DNA from: Cellvibrio sp. | GTDB lineage: Bacteria; Pseudomonadota; Gammaproteobacteria; Pseudomonadales; Cellvibrionaceae | Assembly (NCBI GenBank): GCA_016712405.1 | Contig: JADJRD010000003.1 | Coordinates: 734,501 to 798,500, forward strand | Reading direction: 5' to 3' | Length of the DNA: 64,000 bases | In this document: piece after piece, positions 7,931 to 18,394 of the stretch | Layout of the letters: the number at the start of each line of letters is the position of its first letter | Position numbering within the stretch: position 1 is the stretch's first letter | The notes under the pieces: generated by a model | Databases searched by the model: none | The model's input: the letters and a program-made list of their open reading frames with translations, nothing else | What the model was told of the DNA's origin: nothing | Translations under genes and position numbers: made by a program

Positions 7931-9191
7931 GCTTACAGATTGGCTTTCTTGGTTAGAGCAATCACATCCTCGCGAAATTGATTTGGGTTTGGGGCGTATC
8001 ACACAAGTGGCGTCCCGCCTGGATTTACTTTCACCTCAAGCATTAATTGTTACCGTGGCGGGAACCAACGGCAAAGGTTCTTGTGTAGCAACCTCTGCTG
8101 AAATTTTACGTGCAGCCGGTTATTCCGTCGGTGTTTATACTTCGCCGCATTTGCTGCATTACAACGAACGAATTCGCATCAATAATCGATTGGCGACGGA
8201 TGAAGAAATCTGTGAAGCCTTTGCTGCAATTCATCGAGCCTGTGAACAAGAATCGGTTTCGCTGACCTATTTTGAATATGGCACCTTGGCAGCATTTTAT
8301 TTATTCAAAAAACATCAAACCACTGCGATGGTGTTAGAGGTAGGGCTGGGCGGCCGTTTGGATGCGGTGAATATTCTTGATGCCGATATCGCCATAATCA
8401 CCAGTATTGATTTGGATCATCAGGATTGGTTGGGTGATACACGCGAAAAAATCGGATTTGAAAAAGCCGGTATTATGCGCGCTAATCATCCGATGATTTG
8501 TGCGGATCCCAATCCACCAGAATCGCTGATTAATCATGCAAAATCCCTCAACACAAAAAGTTATTTTGTTGGTGAGGATTTTTTTTATGAATCCGAGTCA
8601 AACCAATGGCGATGGTGGAATCAATCGCTAACTGAAGATCACTGGCAAGAATTGCCACAATTGCCTTTACCCAGTGTGGCTGCGGCATTGCAAATGGCGA
8701 GTGTTTTGAAGTTGGATTTTGCGCAGCTGGATTTATTTAATCGTGTGGCAGCACTGCGGATTCCCGGTCGTTTTCAGCAGTTGACTTGGAATAGTCGACA
8801 TTGGGTAATGGATGTCGCTCATAATCCTGCAGCTACAGCTTTTCTTGCAAAACGGTTGCTGAATTGGAAACAACAGAGTTCTTCAACGAAAATACACGCA
8901 ATAGTCGCCATGATGTCGGATAAAGATCGCTTGGAAAGCCTGACGAATTTGCGCTCGATCATTGATCAATGGCATTTACTGGATTTGTCTTTTTTGCCGA
9001 GAGCAGCAAATATTGCACAATTGACAGAAAATTTGATGAGTATTGGGCAGGCGCCTGTTTCAGCAGGTGATATGAATAGTTGTGTACAGAAAGTTCTCGC
9101 TACTAGTCAGTCGCAAGATTTAATTGTGATTTTTGGATCTTTTTATACAGTCGCTGAAGCGATGAAGTTAATACCAATATTGGAGAGCTGA
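7917..9191 (+). CDS. folC: Folylpolyglutamate/dihydrofolate synthase
   Basis: A 424-residue Mur-ligase-fold enzyme that joins glutamate to dihydropteroate and extends folate polyglutamate tails using ATP. The P-loop is VAGTNGKGSC near residue 45. The substrate and cofactor region includes YTSPHLLHYNERIRI, LEVGLGGRLDAVN and SIDLDHQDWLG. The C-terminal domain has MDVAHNPAA near residue 300. The start at 7917 is in the second copy of a 17-bp duplication and gives the expected N-terminus (LTDWLSWLEQSHP). It is followed after one base by dedD. Confidence 0.93.
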   Translation: MKHESLTDWLSWLEQSHPREIDLGLGRITQVASRLDLLSPQALIVTVAGTNGKGSCVATSAEILRAAGYSVGVYTSPHLLHYNERIRINNRLATDEEICEAFAAIHRACEQESVSLTYFEYGTLAAFYLFKKHQTTAMVLEVGLGGRLDAVNILDADIAIITSIDLDHQDWLGDTREKIGFEKAGIMRANHPMICADPNPPESLINHAKSLNTKSYFVGEDFFYESESNQWRWWNQSLTEDHWQELPQLPLPSVAAALQMASVLKLDFAQLDLFNRVAALRIPGRFQQLTWNSRHWVMDVAHNPAATAFLAKRLLNWKQQSSSTKIHAIVAMMSDKDRLESLTNLRSIIDQWHLLDLSFLPRAANIAQLTENLMSIGQAPVSAGDMNSCVQKVLATSQSQDLIVIFGSFYTVAEAMKLIPILES

Positions 9192-9192
9192 T

Positions 9193-9726
9193 GTGAATGA
9201 ACGATTAAAACATCGTCTGTTGGGTGCAACGATTTTGATTGCCTTGGGTGTTTTGTTATTACCTGGGTTCTTTCGTGATAAAGATGCATACGAAGTCAAT
9301 CCACAATCACAAATTCCGGGTAAACCGAGCATTACCGCCGTGGATTTTGATGGGCCAACTCCTGTTCAGGGGGTGGAGCCTGCGCCTGACCCTGAAACTA
9401 TGTTTGTGCCTGAAGAAAGCTCTGTAGATGCCGCCGCAACTGAAACAGCAACATCATTCTCAGCATCATCTACTTCTGTGAAACTGCCTGAAGCTTGGGT
9501 AATTCAAGTGGGTAGCTTTGTGCAAAAAGAAGCGGCCGAAAAACTTCTGAAAGAGCTGCAAACGGAAGGTGAAAAAGCTTACCTACGCAGCGTGGTGACA
9601 GACAAGGGAACTATGCATCGTTTATTTATTGGCCCCAAAATGGATAAGCAGGAGGCTTTGGCGACTAAATTAGCCATCGATAAACGCTTGAAAGTCGATG
9701 CACGAATTCTTCCCTTTAAGCCCTAA
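9193..9726 (+). CDS. dedD: SPOR-domain cell-division protein DedD
   Basis: A 177-residue single-pass inner-membrane protein. Residues about 1-12 are cytoplasmic, followed by a transmembrane helix (LLGATILIALGVLLLPGFF), a Pro/Glu/Thr/Ser-rich periplasmic linker and a SPOR domain from about residue 102 (WVIQVGSFVQKEAAEKLL) to the end. SPOR domains bind denuded peptidoglycan at the septum. GTG 9193 is two bases past the folC stop, so the two are probably co-translated. The position between folC and cvpA is the classical one in gammaproteobacteria. Confidence 0.88.
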   Translation: MNERLKHRLLGATILIALGVLLLPGFFRDKDAYEVNPQSQIPGKPSITAVDFDGPTPVQGVEPAPDPETMFVPEESSVDAAATETATSFSASSTSVKLPEAWVIQVGSFVQKEAAEKLLKELQTEGEKAYLRSVVTDKGTMHRLFIGPKMDKQEALATKLAIDKRLKVDARILPFKP

Positions 9727-9802
9727 AAGCACCAAGCTCTGATAGAATGCGCGCCTGTGATTGGCCGACAGGTTGATCGAAGAATTTCGGAGCTGCTGTC
9801 AG

Positions 9803-10321
9803 ATGAATTGGGCCGACTGGGTCATAATCGGAATATTGTTAGTGTCCTGCCTCTTTGGGTTGATTCGTGGGTTCGTGCGAGAGGCATTGTCGCTGGCCAT
9901 CTGGATTGTCGCAGCGTTTTGCGCACGTATTTTTGTAGGTTCTGTAGAGCCTTTTCTTATCCCCTTTATTGATACCCCTTCTGTTAGAACGCTCACAGCT
10001 TTTTTGATTATTTTTTTATTGGTGCTTTTACTGGGAGCACTGGTTCAATATTTATTGGGTGCTTTAATTAAAGCATCGGGACTGTCCCTTGTAGATCGAA
10101 CCTTAGGTCTTGCTTTTGGCATCACGCGGGGTTTCGTAATCGTGATGTTATTGGTTTTGTTGTCCTTAAATTTGACACAGGTTAAAAAAGATCCTTGGTG
10201 GAGCCAATCCCAATTCATTCCATTTTTTGTGCAGTGGAGTGATGAGGCCATGACAGTCTATAGCCGAATTGGTGACTGGTTTATCCAGATGTTTGGTGTT
10301 ACGAAAAATCACTCAATTTAA
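9803..10321 (+). CDS. cvpA: CvpA-family inner-membrane protein
   Basis: 172 residues from ATG 9803 (MNWADWVIIGILLVSCLFGL), preferred over an in-frame TTG at 9761 because the family begins here and CGGAG lies upstream. Four hydrophobic segments are visible: about residues 5-22, 27-45, 65-88 and 103-122. CvpA is needed for colicin V production and has been linked to envelope stress. Its biochemical role is unsettled. It precedes purF by 33 bp, as in many gammaproteobacteria, with which it is co-transcribed. Confidence 0.88.
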   Translation: MNWADWVIIGILLVSCLFGLIRGFVREALSLAIWIVAAFCARIFVGSVEPFLIPFIDTPSVRTLTAFLIIFLLVLLLGALVQYLLGALIKASGLSLVDRTLGLAFGITRGFVIVMLLVLLSLNLTQVKKDPWWSQSQFIPFFVQWSDEAMTVYSRIGDWFIQMFGVTKNHSI

Positions 10322-10354
10322 TTCTGAATTTAATGAAGTAATCGAGGCAATTCT

Positions 10355-11878
10355 ATGTGTGGCATTGTAGGTATTGTAGGTAAGAGCGATGTCAATGTTC
10401 AGCTTTATGATGCGCTGACCATTTTGCAGCATCGTGGGCAAGATGCCGCCGGTATAGTCACTTGCGAAAATGGCCGTATGGTGCAACAGAAGGCCAATGG
10501 TTTGGTGCAAGATGTATTCAGAACACGCCACATGCAACGATTGCTCGGTAACTTGGGAATTGGTCATGTTCGTTATCCAACTGCAGGCAGTTCAGGGCCT
10601 GCGTTGGCGCAACCTTTTTACGTGAACTCTCCTTATGGAATTGCGTTGGCACACAACGGTAATTTAACTAACTCTGCAAAACTCAGCGAAGAAGTTTTCA
10701 AAACTGATTTGCGTCACGTGAATACGGATTCAGATTCGGAAGTGTTGTTAAACGTATTTGCGCATGAATTGCAATTGCAAGGAAAATTAAATCCAACCGC
10801 TGATGATATTTTTGCCGCCATCACAGGTGTTCATAATCGAGTCAGTGGTGGTTATGCGGTGGTATCGTTAATTGCCAATTATGGATTGGTGGCTTTTCGT
10901 GATCCACATGGAATTAGGCCTTTAGTTTATGGAAGCCGTCTAACGGACGATGGTACCGAATATATGGTCGCATCTGAAAGTGTTGCTCTGGATGTGTTAG
11001 GTTTTCAATTGATTGATGATGTTGCACCCGGTGAAGCGATTTATATTACGGAAGAGGGAGTGTTACATCGTCGTCAATGTGCGAAACATACCAGCTTGTC
11101 CCCCTGTATTTTTGAGCATGTGTATTTCGCTCGCCCGGATTCAATTATGGATGGCGTTTCAGTTTATCGTGCGCGTTTGCGCCAAGGTGAAAAACTCGCC
11201 GATAAAATTATGCGTGAAAGACCTGATCACGATATTGATGTGGTAATTCCAATTCCAGATTCCAGTCGTGTTGCAGGTCAAGCACTGGCACCGAAAATGG
11301 GTGTGAAATTTCGTGAGGGTTTAGTAAAAAATCGTTACATCGGCCGTACGTTTATTATGCCGGGTCAGCAGCAACGTAAAAAATCAGTACGACAAAAACT
11401 GAACGCCATTGAATTGGAATTTAAAGGCAAAGTCGTGTTAATGGTAGATGACTCAATCGTGCGAGGCACAACTTGCCAACAAATTATTCAAATGGCTCGC
11501 GATGCGGGTGCCAAAAAAGTTTACTTCGCTTCAGCGGCACCAGCTGTTAAATATCCCAATGTCTATGGTATCGATATGCCAACGGTAGATGAATTAATTG
11601 CACACGGTCGCACGCACGATGAAATCTGTCGTGAAATTGGTGCCGATTGGTTAATTTATCAAGATTTGGAAGATTTAATTGCGGCTTCAGCAGAAGGTAA
11701 TAAAAAAATTACCCGATTTGATTGTGCTGTGTTCACAGGCGAATATTGTACTGGCGATGTTACGGAAGAATATTTACAGCAAGTGGCTGCCGCTAGAAAT
11801 GATGCAGCGAAATCCGGAACAAAATCAGATAAACAAATGGAGTTGCCCATTGGATTGCACAATGGAAATGCAGGATAA
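10355..11878 (+). CDS. purF: Amidophosphoribosyltransferase
   Basis: First committed enzyme of purine synthesis: PRPP + glutamine to phosphoribosylamine. 507 residues. Cys2 (MCGIVGIVG) is the N-terminal glutaminase nucleophile after Met removal. LQHRGQDAAG and GIGHVRYPTAG belong to the same domain. The PRPP loop VVLMVDDSIVRGTT is near residue 365, and KNRYIGRTFIMPGQ is the flexible catalytic loop. No PurR-like operator was seen upstream of cvpA-purF. Followed closely by metZ. Confidence 0.97.
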   Translation: MCGIVGIVGKSDVNVQLYDALTILQHRGQDAAGIVTCENGRMVQQKANGLVQDVFRTRHMQRLLGNLGIGHVRYPTAGSSGPALAQPFYVNSPYGIALAHNGNLTNSAKLSEEVFKTDLRHVNTDSDSEVLLNVFAHELQLQGKLNPTADDIFAAITGVHNRVSGGYAVVSLIANYGLVAFRDPHGIRPLVYGSRLTDDGTEYMVASESVALDVLGFQLIDDVAPGEAIYITEEGVLHRRQCAKHTSLSPCIFEHVYFARPDSIMDGVSVYRARLRQGEKLADKIMRERPDHDIDVVIPIPDSSRVAGQALAPKMGVKFREGLVKNRYIGRTFIMPGQQQRKKSVRQKLNAIELEFKGKVVLMVDDSIVRGTTCQQIIQMARDAGAKKVYFASAAPAVKYPNVYGIDMPTVDELIAHGRTHDEICREIGADWLIYQDLEDLIAASAEGNKKITRFDCAVFTGEYCTGDVTEEYLQQVAAARNDAAKSGTKSDKQMELPIGLHNGNAG

Positions 11879-11884
11879 CGAGAG

Positions 11885-13096
11885 GTGGTTTCCTTGAATC
11901 AATTTGATGAAGAAAATTTTAGTGAGTTGGGAATCGATACCTTAGCGGTGCGGGCAGGGCAGGTGCGTTCTGCAGAAGGTGAGCACAGTGAAGCCTTATT
12001 CCTTACATCAAGCTATGTGTTTGGCAGCGCACAAGAAGCGGCAGATCGTTTTTCTGGTGCGCAACCTGGGAATGTCTATTCGCGTTACACCAATCCGACT
12101 GTGCGTATGTTTGAAGAGAGAATTGCGGCGCTTGAAGGTGCTGAAGCGGCAGTCGCAACTTCATCGGGTATGGCAGCCATTTTGTCGACTTGCATTGCGT
12201 TATTGCAATCAGGCGATCACATTTTATGTTCGCGTAGTGTGTTTGGAACCACTACCGTTTTGTTAACTAAATTTTTAGCAAAGTTTGGTGTGAGTACCAC
12301 ATTTATCAATCCAACCGATTATGTCGCCTGGGAATCAGGGTTTACTGCAAAAACCAAATTGGTTTTTGTTGAAACTCCTTCTAATCCTTTATCGGATATT
12401 ATCGATATCCAGCGTTTGGCTGACATCACACACAAACATAATGCGTTGTTGGTTGTCGACAATTGTTTTTGTACGCCCGCATTGCAAAGACCATTAAATT
12501 TTGGTGCCGATTTAATTGTGCATTCCGCAACAAAATATATTGATGGACAAGGTCGTTGTTTGGGTGGTGTGGTCGCTGGGCCGAAAAAATATGTTGATGA
12601 AGTGCTTGGGTTTATTCGCAGCGCTGGCCCAAGTTTGAGTCCATTCAATGCCTGGATTTTCTTGAAAGGTTTAGAAACATTGCGTTTGCGTATGGAGGCT
12701 CATTCGCGCAGCGCGTTAATTTTGGCTGAGTGGTTAAATACACATCCAGCAATTGAAAAAGTGTTTTATGGTGGATTGCTGACTCATCCTAATCATGCAT
12801 TGGCAGCCAAACAACAATCTGCCTTTGGTGGTGTTTTATCCTTCCGTGTTCGGGGTGGTCGTGAAGAGGCTTGGTCAGTAATTGATGCGACTCGCATCAT
12901 GTCGTTAACAGCGAATTTGGGTGATGCAAAAACCACCATAGTGCACCCGGCAACAACGACTCATGGTCGCTTAACACCGGAACAAAAAGCTGAAGCTGGT
13001 ATTACCGAGAACCTGATTCGTGTGGCAGTAGGTTTGGAAGATGTGGTTGATTTAAAAGCCGATTTGGAGCGGGGTTTGAGTCAGCTAAAAAGCTGA
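11885..13096 (+). CDS. metZ: O-succinylhomoserine sulfhydrylase
   Basis: PLP enzyme that makes homocysteine from O-succinylhomoserine and sulfide for methionine synthesis. About 403 residues. Cys/Met-metabolism PLP family signature: VHSATKYIDGQG holds the Schiff-base lysine, with YSRYTNPTVRMFEERIAALE and SSGMAAI upstream. The order purF-metZ is characteristic of Pseudomonas relatives and supports MetZ over MetB. Two starts are possible: GTG 11885 and TTG 11894. The AGAGG at 11880-11885 suits the TTG better. Confidence 0.93.
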   Translation: MVSLNQFDEENFSELGIDTLAVRAGQVRSAEGEHSEALFLTSSYVFGSAQEAADRFSGAQPGNVYSRYTNPTVRMFEERIAALEGAEAAVATSSGMAAILSTCIALLQSGDHILCSRSVFGTTTVLLTKFLAKFGVSTTFINPTDYVAWESGFTAKTKLVFVETPSNPLSDIIDIQRLADITHKHNALLVVDNCFCTPALQRPLNFGADLIVHSATKYIDGQGRCLGGVVAGPKKYVDEVLGFIRSAGPSLSPFNAWIFLKGLETLRLRMEAHSRSALILAEWLNTHPAIEKVFYGGLLTHPNHALAAKQQSAFGGVLSFRVRGGREEAWSVIDATRIMSLTANLGDAKTTIVHPATTTHGRLTPEQKAEAGITENLIRVAVGLEDVVDLKADLERGLSQLKS

Positions 13097-13145
13097 TTTA
13101 GACCTTGTTCTTGGGGGAAGACATTGGTAAAGTGCGCCCCTCTTC

Positions 13146-13222
13146 AGGACTATAGCTCAGTTGGTTAGAGCACCACCTTGACATGGTGGGGGTCGCTGGT
13201 TCGAGTCCAGTTAGTCCTACCA
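13146..13222 (+). tRNA. tRNA-Val (anticodon GAC)
   Basis: A complete 77-nt cloverleaf with encoded CCA. The acceptor arms are AGGACTA and TAGTCCT. The anticodon stem CCACC/GGTGG at 13173-13189 holds loop TTGACAT with GAC at 13180-13182. The T-arm is CTGG-TTCGAGT-CCAG. It reads GUC/GUU valine codons. No integrated element is evident at its 3' end. Confidence 0.96.
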
Positions 13223-13517
13223 AAATTGAATTTAAAAAGCACTGAATAGTGCGCAACTGCAACTTTACCCGCATCTAAAAAATTCAAATTTTCAAAAAAA
13301 TGCCACTATATTGCATTTTATTTTCAATAATAACGAATCTAATTTTTACAAAATAGTTATAGGGTCGTAATTGAAAAACTGAGGTGCCTTTTCTGTCAGT
13401 GCATTTTAAAGATTAGGTGGATGCACGATAAAGAGAATGCCGGTTTGGTCTAAATCCCCGTCTCATGTAAAATGCGCTCCTCGCTTGAATCCTCTTATTT
13501 ATCTGGTTAAAAACATC
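13223..13517. other. Gap between tRNA-Val and prfB, AT-rich, no gene seen
   Basis: About 295 bp of AT-rich sequence without a credible reading frame. It must hold the prfB promoter, but no convincing box pair was identified. The sequence does not resemble an attachment-site duplication of the tRNA end. Confidence 0.5.
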
Positions 13518-14613
13518 ATGGAAATCAATCCCTTATTGCTTGCTCTCAAAGATTTGACTGATCGTACTGAAACCCTTCGGGGGTATCTTTGACTACGAGT
13601 TAAAGAAAGAACGGTTGACCGAAGTTGAATTGGAGCTAGGTGAATCCAAAATTTGGGAGACGCCTGAGAAGGCGCAAGCACTGGGACGCGAGAGATCCAG
13701 TTTGGAGTTGGTTGTCAAAACCATTGATGATCTGGACCGAGGCATAGCTGATAGCCGCGAGCTGCTGGATATGGCAGTTGAAGAAGACGATGAATCCATG
13801 GTGGCTGATGTTCAGGCGGAATTGGATCGATTGGATAAACACCTGGGTGTTCTTGAATTTCGCCGCATGTTCTCGGGGGAAACCGATCCCAACAATGCCT
13901 ACCTCGACATTCAATCAGGATCAGGTGGAACTGAAGCGCAAGATTGGGCCGAAATGGTATTGCGCATGTATTTACGCTGGGGTGAGGCCAAAGGTTTCAA
14001 AGTCACATTAGAAGAAGTGTCCGCAGGTGACGTGGCCGGTATTAAAAGTGCGACGATTTGTTTTGAAGGTGAATATGCCTTTGGTTGGTTGCGTACCGAA
14101 ACTGGCGTGCATCGTTTAGTGCGCAAATCACCCTTCGATTCCGGCAATCGTCGCCACACCTCTTTTTGCTCAGTGTTTGTTTCCCCGGAAATTGACGACA
14201 ATATCGAAATCGATATTAATCCCGCTGATTTGCGTATCGATACTTATCGAGCAAGTGGTGCCGGTGGTCAACACGTTAACAAAACTGATTCGGCTATTCG
14301 TATCACGCATATTCCCACCAATATTGTGGTGCAGTGCCAAAACGAACGCTCGCAACACGCCAACCGCGATAAAGCCTACAAGATGCTCCGTGCAAAAATG
14401 TACGAACACGAAATGCAAAAACGCAACGCCGAAAAACAAGCCTTGGAAGATAGCAAATCCGATATAGGCTGGGGCAGCCAAATTCGTTCTTATGTATTGG
14501 ATGATTCGCGTGTAAAAGATTTGCGCACCGGCGTACAAACCTCCAATACACAAGCTGTGCTTGATGGTGACTTGGATCAGTTTATTGTTGAGAGTTTGAA
14601 GGCGGGGCTTTGA
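13518..14613 (+). CDS. prfB: Peptide chain release factor 2, with programmed +1 frameshift
   Basis: RF2 recognises UGA and UAA stop codons and triggers peptide release. The first frame starts at ATG 13518 (MEINPLLLALKDLTDRTETL) and meets an in-frame TGA at 13590. Shifting +1 there continues as DYELKKERLTEVELELGES to 14613, about 364 residues in all. The GGQ catalytic loop is visible in GAGGQHVNKTDSA, and the stop-recognition region is SPFDSGNRRHTSF. This is the well-known autoregulated recoding, not a mutation: low RF2 lets ribosomes pause at UGA and slip. lysS, often next to prfB, is here about 8 kb away. Confidence 0.96.
13578..13593 (+). promoter_or_regulatory. prfB recoding signal
   Basis: CGGGGGTATCTTTGAC. 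The GGGGG acts as an internal Shine-Dalgarno, followed at the classical distance by slippery CTT and TGA-C. Identical in layout to the E. coli RF2 frameshift site. Confidence 0.95.
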
Positions 14614-14657
14614 ATTTAGTAATTGACAAGGAGAGCTTTGCACGAATCAGACTTTAC

Positions 14658-14742
14658 CGTCATTCCTGCGAAGGCAGGAATCCAGCTGTTGAAAAATATC
14701 AATGAAATCAAAGGCTGGATCCCTGCCTTCGCAGGGATGACG
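14658..14742. repeat. REPIN-like pair, family B
   Basis: CGTCATTCCTGCGAAGGCAG at the left and its near-complement CTGCCTTCGCAGGGATGACG at the right form two inverted palindromic units about 85 bp overall. Related single units occur at 45263 and 47703. The remainder of the 14614-14929 gap shows no gene. Confidence 0.75.
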
Positions 14743-14929
14743 ATGCGAAATTAAATAAAAATGTATTCGTGCAAAGGTCTCACAAGGTATTTTGTATATC
14801 AGTATGCGCTGGTTAAACTTGTAGGTTGTACGAGAATCTGTACTGGTACGATGAATAGGTTAGTGAGCTGGTGGCGCTAGGGTAAGTATTTTTAGTCCGA
14901 AAAAATTCAAAGCCAAAACGAGAATAACT

Positions 14930-17666
14930 ATGCCTTTATCATGGAATGAAATAAAAAGTCGTTCACTCGCTTTTTCAAAAGAGTGGGTGAATGAATCCTC
15001 TGAAGATGCCGAAGCAAAAAGTTTTTGGGATGGCTTCTTTCATATTTTTGGCATTTCGCGCAAACGCATTGCAAGTTTTGAAGAGCCGGTTAAAAAATTA
15101 GGTGATAAACAAGGCTTCATCGATTTATTTTGGAAAGGCGTTTTGCTCGTTGAACATAAATCGCGTGGCAAAAGTTTGGATAAAGCCTTTACGCAAGCCT
15201 TGGATTATTTTTCTGGCATCAGCGAGCGTGATTTACCTAAGTATGTTTTAGTTTCAGATTTTGCGCGCTTCCGTTTGTATAACCTTGAGGATAACGAACA
15301 GCACGAATTTGAATTACATGAGTTACACAAATACGTGCGTTTGTTTGGTTTTATTGCGGGTTATCAAACCCATAAAATTCAAGAGCAAGACCCCGTTAAT
15401 ATTAAAGCAGCAGAAAGAATGGGGAAGCTGCACGACCAAATGAAAGCGGTGGGTTACGAAGGCCATCCACTGGAATTGTATTTGGTGCGGTTATTATTTT
15501 GTTTATTTGCCGAAGATACAGGCATTTTTGAACGGCAACAATTTCAGGATTATATCAGCCAAAAAACACATGAGGATGGTTCCGATCTTGCCCACCATTT
15601 AAGTACACTCTTTCATGTGCTCAATACACCGAATGAAAAACGTTTAAAAAATCTCGATGAACAATTGGCTGCATTCCCTTATGTAAACGGAAAATTATTT
15701 GAAGAGATGCTGCCACCTGCAAGTTTTGATTCCACCATGTGGCAAGCTTTATTGGATTGTTGTGCCTTGGATTGGAGTCGCATTTCTCCCGCCATTTTCG
15801 GTTCGCTGTTTCAGTCGATTATGGATGCCAAAGCTCGCCGCAATTTGGGTGCGCACTACACCAGCGAGAAAAATATTCTCAAACTCATCAAACCATTATT
15901 TTTAGATGACTTGTGGGCTGAGTTTGAAAAAGTGAAATCCAATAAAAATAAATTGTTTGAATTCCACAAAAGGTTACGCAGCCTAACCTTTTTAGACCCC
16001 GCCTGTGGTTGCGGAAATTTTTTGGTGATTGCCTACCGTGAATTGCGCCTATTGGAATTAGAAGTGCTACGCGCTTCACGTAAAGATGATCAATTGACGC
16101 TTGATGTTAACCATCTAATTCTTTTGGATGTGGATCAGTTTTACGGTATTGAGATTGAAGAATTCCCCGCGCAAATTGCACAAGTGGCTTTGTGGTTGAT
16201 GGATCACCAAATGAATTTGCAAGTGTCGGAGGAGTTTGGTTTGTATTTTGCGCGTATTCCCTTGCGGTCGAGTGGGACTATTGTGTGTGGGAATGCGTTG
16301 CGGATTGATTGGAATTCTGTGGTGCCTGCGGAAAAGCTGAGTTATATCATGGGAAACCCGCCGTTTATTGGTGCTAAGTTTATGGATGAGAAACAACGGC
16401 AAGATGTCGGTTTTGTTTTTGGTGGAATTAAAAATGCAGGTCTGTTGGATTTTGTAGCTGCTTGGTATGTAAAAGCGGCGGATATGATTCAAGAGTCCAA
16501 TATCCGTTGTGCATTTGTTTCCACTAACTCAATTTGCCAAGGTGAACAGGTTGGCGTTCTATGGAGTTGGATGTTGTCGCAAGGAATGAAAATATTTTTT
16601 GCGCACAGAACATTTTCTTGGAATAACGAAGCGCGCGGGAAAGCTGCTGTGCATTGTGTAATCGTGGGATTTTCAGCGCTAGAAGTTAGTCCTAAATTTT
16701 TGTTTGAGTACGACCATATCAATGGTGAACCGCACAGATTGATGGTAAAAATATAAATCCATATTTATTTGATGCGCCACAATTTATTCTGGAAAAACGT
16801 AATGATCCAATTTGTGCTGTTGCCAGAGATGTGTTGGAAATAAACCTATTGATGACGGGAAATCTTTTTTTACACCTGACGAAAAAAATTATTTTTAAAA
16901 TTGAACCTGCGGCGAAGAGTTTATTAGAAAGTTTTTAAATGGAGAAGAATTCATAAATAATATAGCTCGTTATTTTCTTTGGCTTGGAAAATGTTCCAAG
17001 CCAAATTAAAATCATGCCTGAGTGATTAAGCGTGTAGAAAAAGTTCGAAATTTTAGGTTGTCAAGTGACAGCAAGCCAACAAGAAAACTTGCATAACTCC
17101 GACAAAATTTGCATACGGAATGCAAACCAAACCAACTATTTACTGATTACCTCAGGTTTCATCTGAAAATAGAACTTATATTCCAATCGGATTTTTTGAT
17201 TCTAATGCTATTTGTGGAGACAAGCTTCAAATTATCAAGATGCAACGCTATTCATTTTGGAGTTTTAAATTCATTAATGCACATGGCTTGGATGCGTGCA
17301 GTGTGTGGCCGTTTAGAAAGTCGATATAGATACTCGGTGCATATCGTCTACAACAATTTCCCTTGGCCAGAAAATCCCACTGAAAAACAAAAACAAACGA
17401 TTGAAACCGCTGCGCAAGCGGTGTTGGATGCGCGGTTGCAGTTTCCGGAATCATCACTTGCGGATTTATACGATCCCCTCACCATGCCGCCGGTTTTATT
17501 AAAAGCACATCAAGCGTTAGATAAAGCAGTGGATGGTGCTTATGGGAAAACCAATTTCAAAACCGAAGCAGAACGCGTTGCGTTTTTGTTTGAGCTTTAT
17601 CAGAAATATACGAGCTTGTTGCCGGTGGAGAAAGGAAAGAAAGCCCGGAAGGATTTAAAAGGATAA
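14930..17666 (+). pseudogene. MmeI-like type IIG restriction-modification enzyme, decayed in the target-recognition region
   Basis: Single-chain enzymes of this class methylate adenine on one strand and cut at a fixed distance. The first 608 residues are intact. They hold a PD-(D/E)xK-type nuclease (Asp65, Glu75-x-Lys77 in LLVEHKSRGKS), a helical connector, SAM motif I LDPACGCGNF near residue 355 and catalytic GNPPFIG near 475. From about 16750 the frame breaks. Pieces of the expected protein appear in different frames (NPYLFDAPQFILEKRNDP, then FLNGEEFINNIARYFLWLG), with at least four indels, many in A or T runs. The frame resumes as HMAWMRAVCGRLESRYRYS near 17280 and runs to 17666 with the family C-terminus (YNNFPWPENPT). 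An active enzyme is unlikely. DUF3800 gene follows after 4 bp. Confidence 0.85.
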
Positions 17667-17670
17667 GACC

Positions 17671-18384
17671 ATGCATCTTTGCTATTTTGATGAAAACAAA
17701 CACTCTGAACAAAACCCCAATTTTTTTATTGGCGGTTTGTTAATTCCTGATAAGCAGGCATTAAAGTTTGAAGATACCTTATCGCAAATTGCCTTTAATT
17801 TTTTTGGTACAAGAACCTTAACTGCGCAATCTGAAATGCATGGAAAAGATTTATTTCATGGTAAAGGCATTGCAAAAGGGCGAAAAATTCAAGATCGTGT
17901 GCAGGTTTTTAAAGATGTTGCAAATTTCATTAGCAACAACAAAATCCCCGTACGAATTGTTTGTATCGATGTGATTCGCCACAAATCCAAATATACATAC
18001 CCTATGCCTGAATATCGTTTGGGTTTAATGTTAATGCTGGAGAGATTCTCTGAATACTTGGATGGTGTGGATGATCTTGGTTTAGTGTTTGGCGATTATG
18101 AAGCCGACGAAGTGACCAGCGCGGTTGTGGATTTTTCTGAATTTAAATCCCAAGGCAAAACCCCTATGTATTTTGGGCGTCCATTGGGGCGCTTGTTAGA
18201 CACAGTGTATTTTACACAGTCGCACCATAGCCGATTTTTACAGGTGGCTGATTTATTGGTTTATATGGCAGGTCGTTACGATGGTAAAGAAGATGTACCT
18301 GATAAATGGCATGAGCAAGAAGTTAAGGCAGCTTGGGAAAAAATTAAGGCCAGTGGGACTGTTCATATCCAACACTGGCCTTAG
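17671..18384 (+). CDS. DUF3800-domain protein
   Basis: 237 residues. The N-terminus MHLCYFDENKHSEQNPNFFI and later acidic positions (VFGDYEADEV near residue 147; FLQVADLLVYMAGR near 195) fit the DUF3800 family, proposed to have an RNase H-like fold with clustered acidic residues. The biochemical role is unknown. Members often sit beside restriction-modification or other defence genes, as here. ATG 17671 is 4 bp after the type IIG remnant, so they were probably one operon. The gene itself is intact. A foldable sequence lies 11 bp beyond the stop. Confidence 0.8.
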   Translation: MHLCYFDENKHSEQNPNFFIGGLLIPDKQALKFEDTLSQIAFNFFGTRTLTAQSEMHGKDLFHGKGIAKGRKIQDRVQVFKDVANFISNNKIPVRIVCIDVIRHKSKYTYPMPEYRLGLMLMLERFSEYLDGVDDLGLVFGDYEADEVTSAVVDFSEFKSQGKTPMYFGRPLGRLLDTVYFTQSHHSRFLQVADLLVYMAGRYDGKEDVPDKWHEQEVKAAWEKIKASGTVHIQHWP

Positions 18385-18394
18385 CAATTTGGAA

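Noticed and set aside
13146..13222. tRNA-Val as an integration site
   Set aside because: No integrase gene, mobile island or duplicated tRNA end was seen downstream.
13518..14613. prfB as a pseudogene because of its in-frame TGA
   Set aside because: The GGGGG-TAT-CTT-TGA-C context is the known programmed RF2 frameshift.
14658..14742. Intrinsic terminator of prfB
   Set aside because: The two palindromes lack a following T-tract and recur elsewhere as family B repeats; a termination role cannot be excluded but is not supported.
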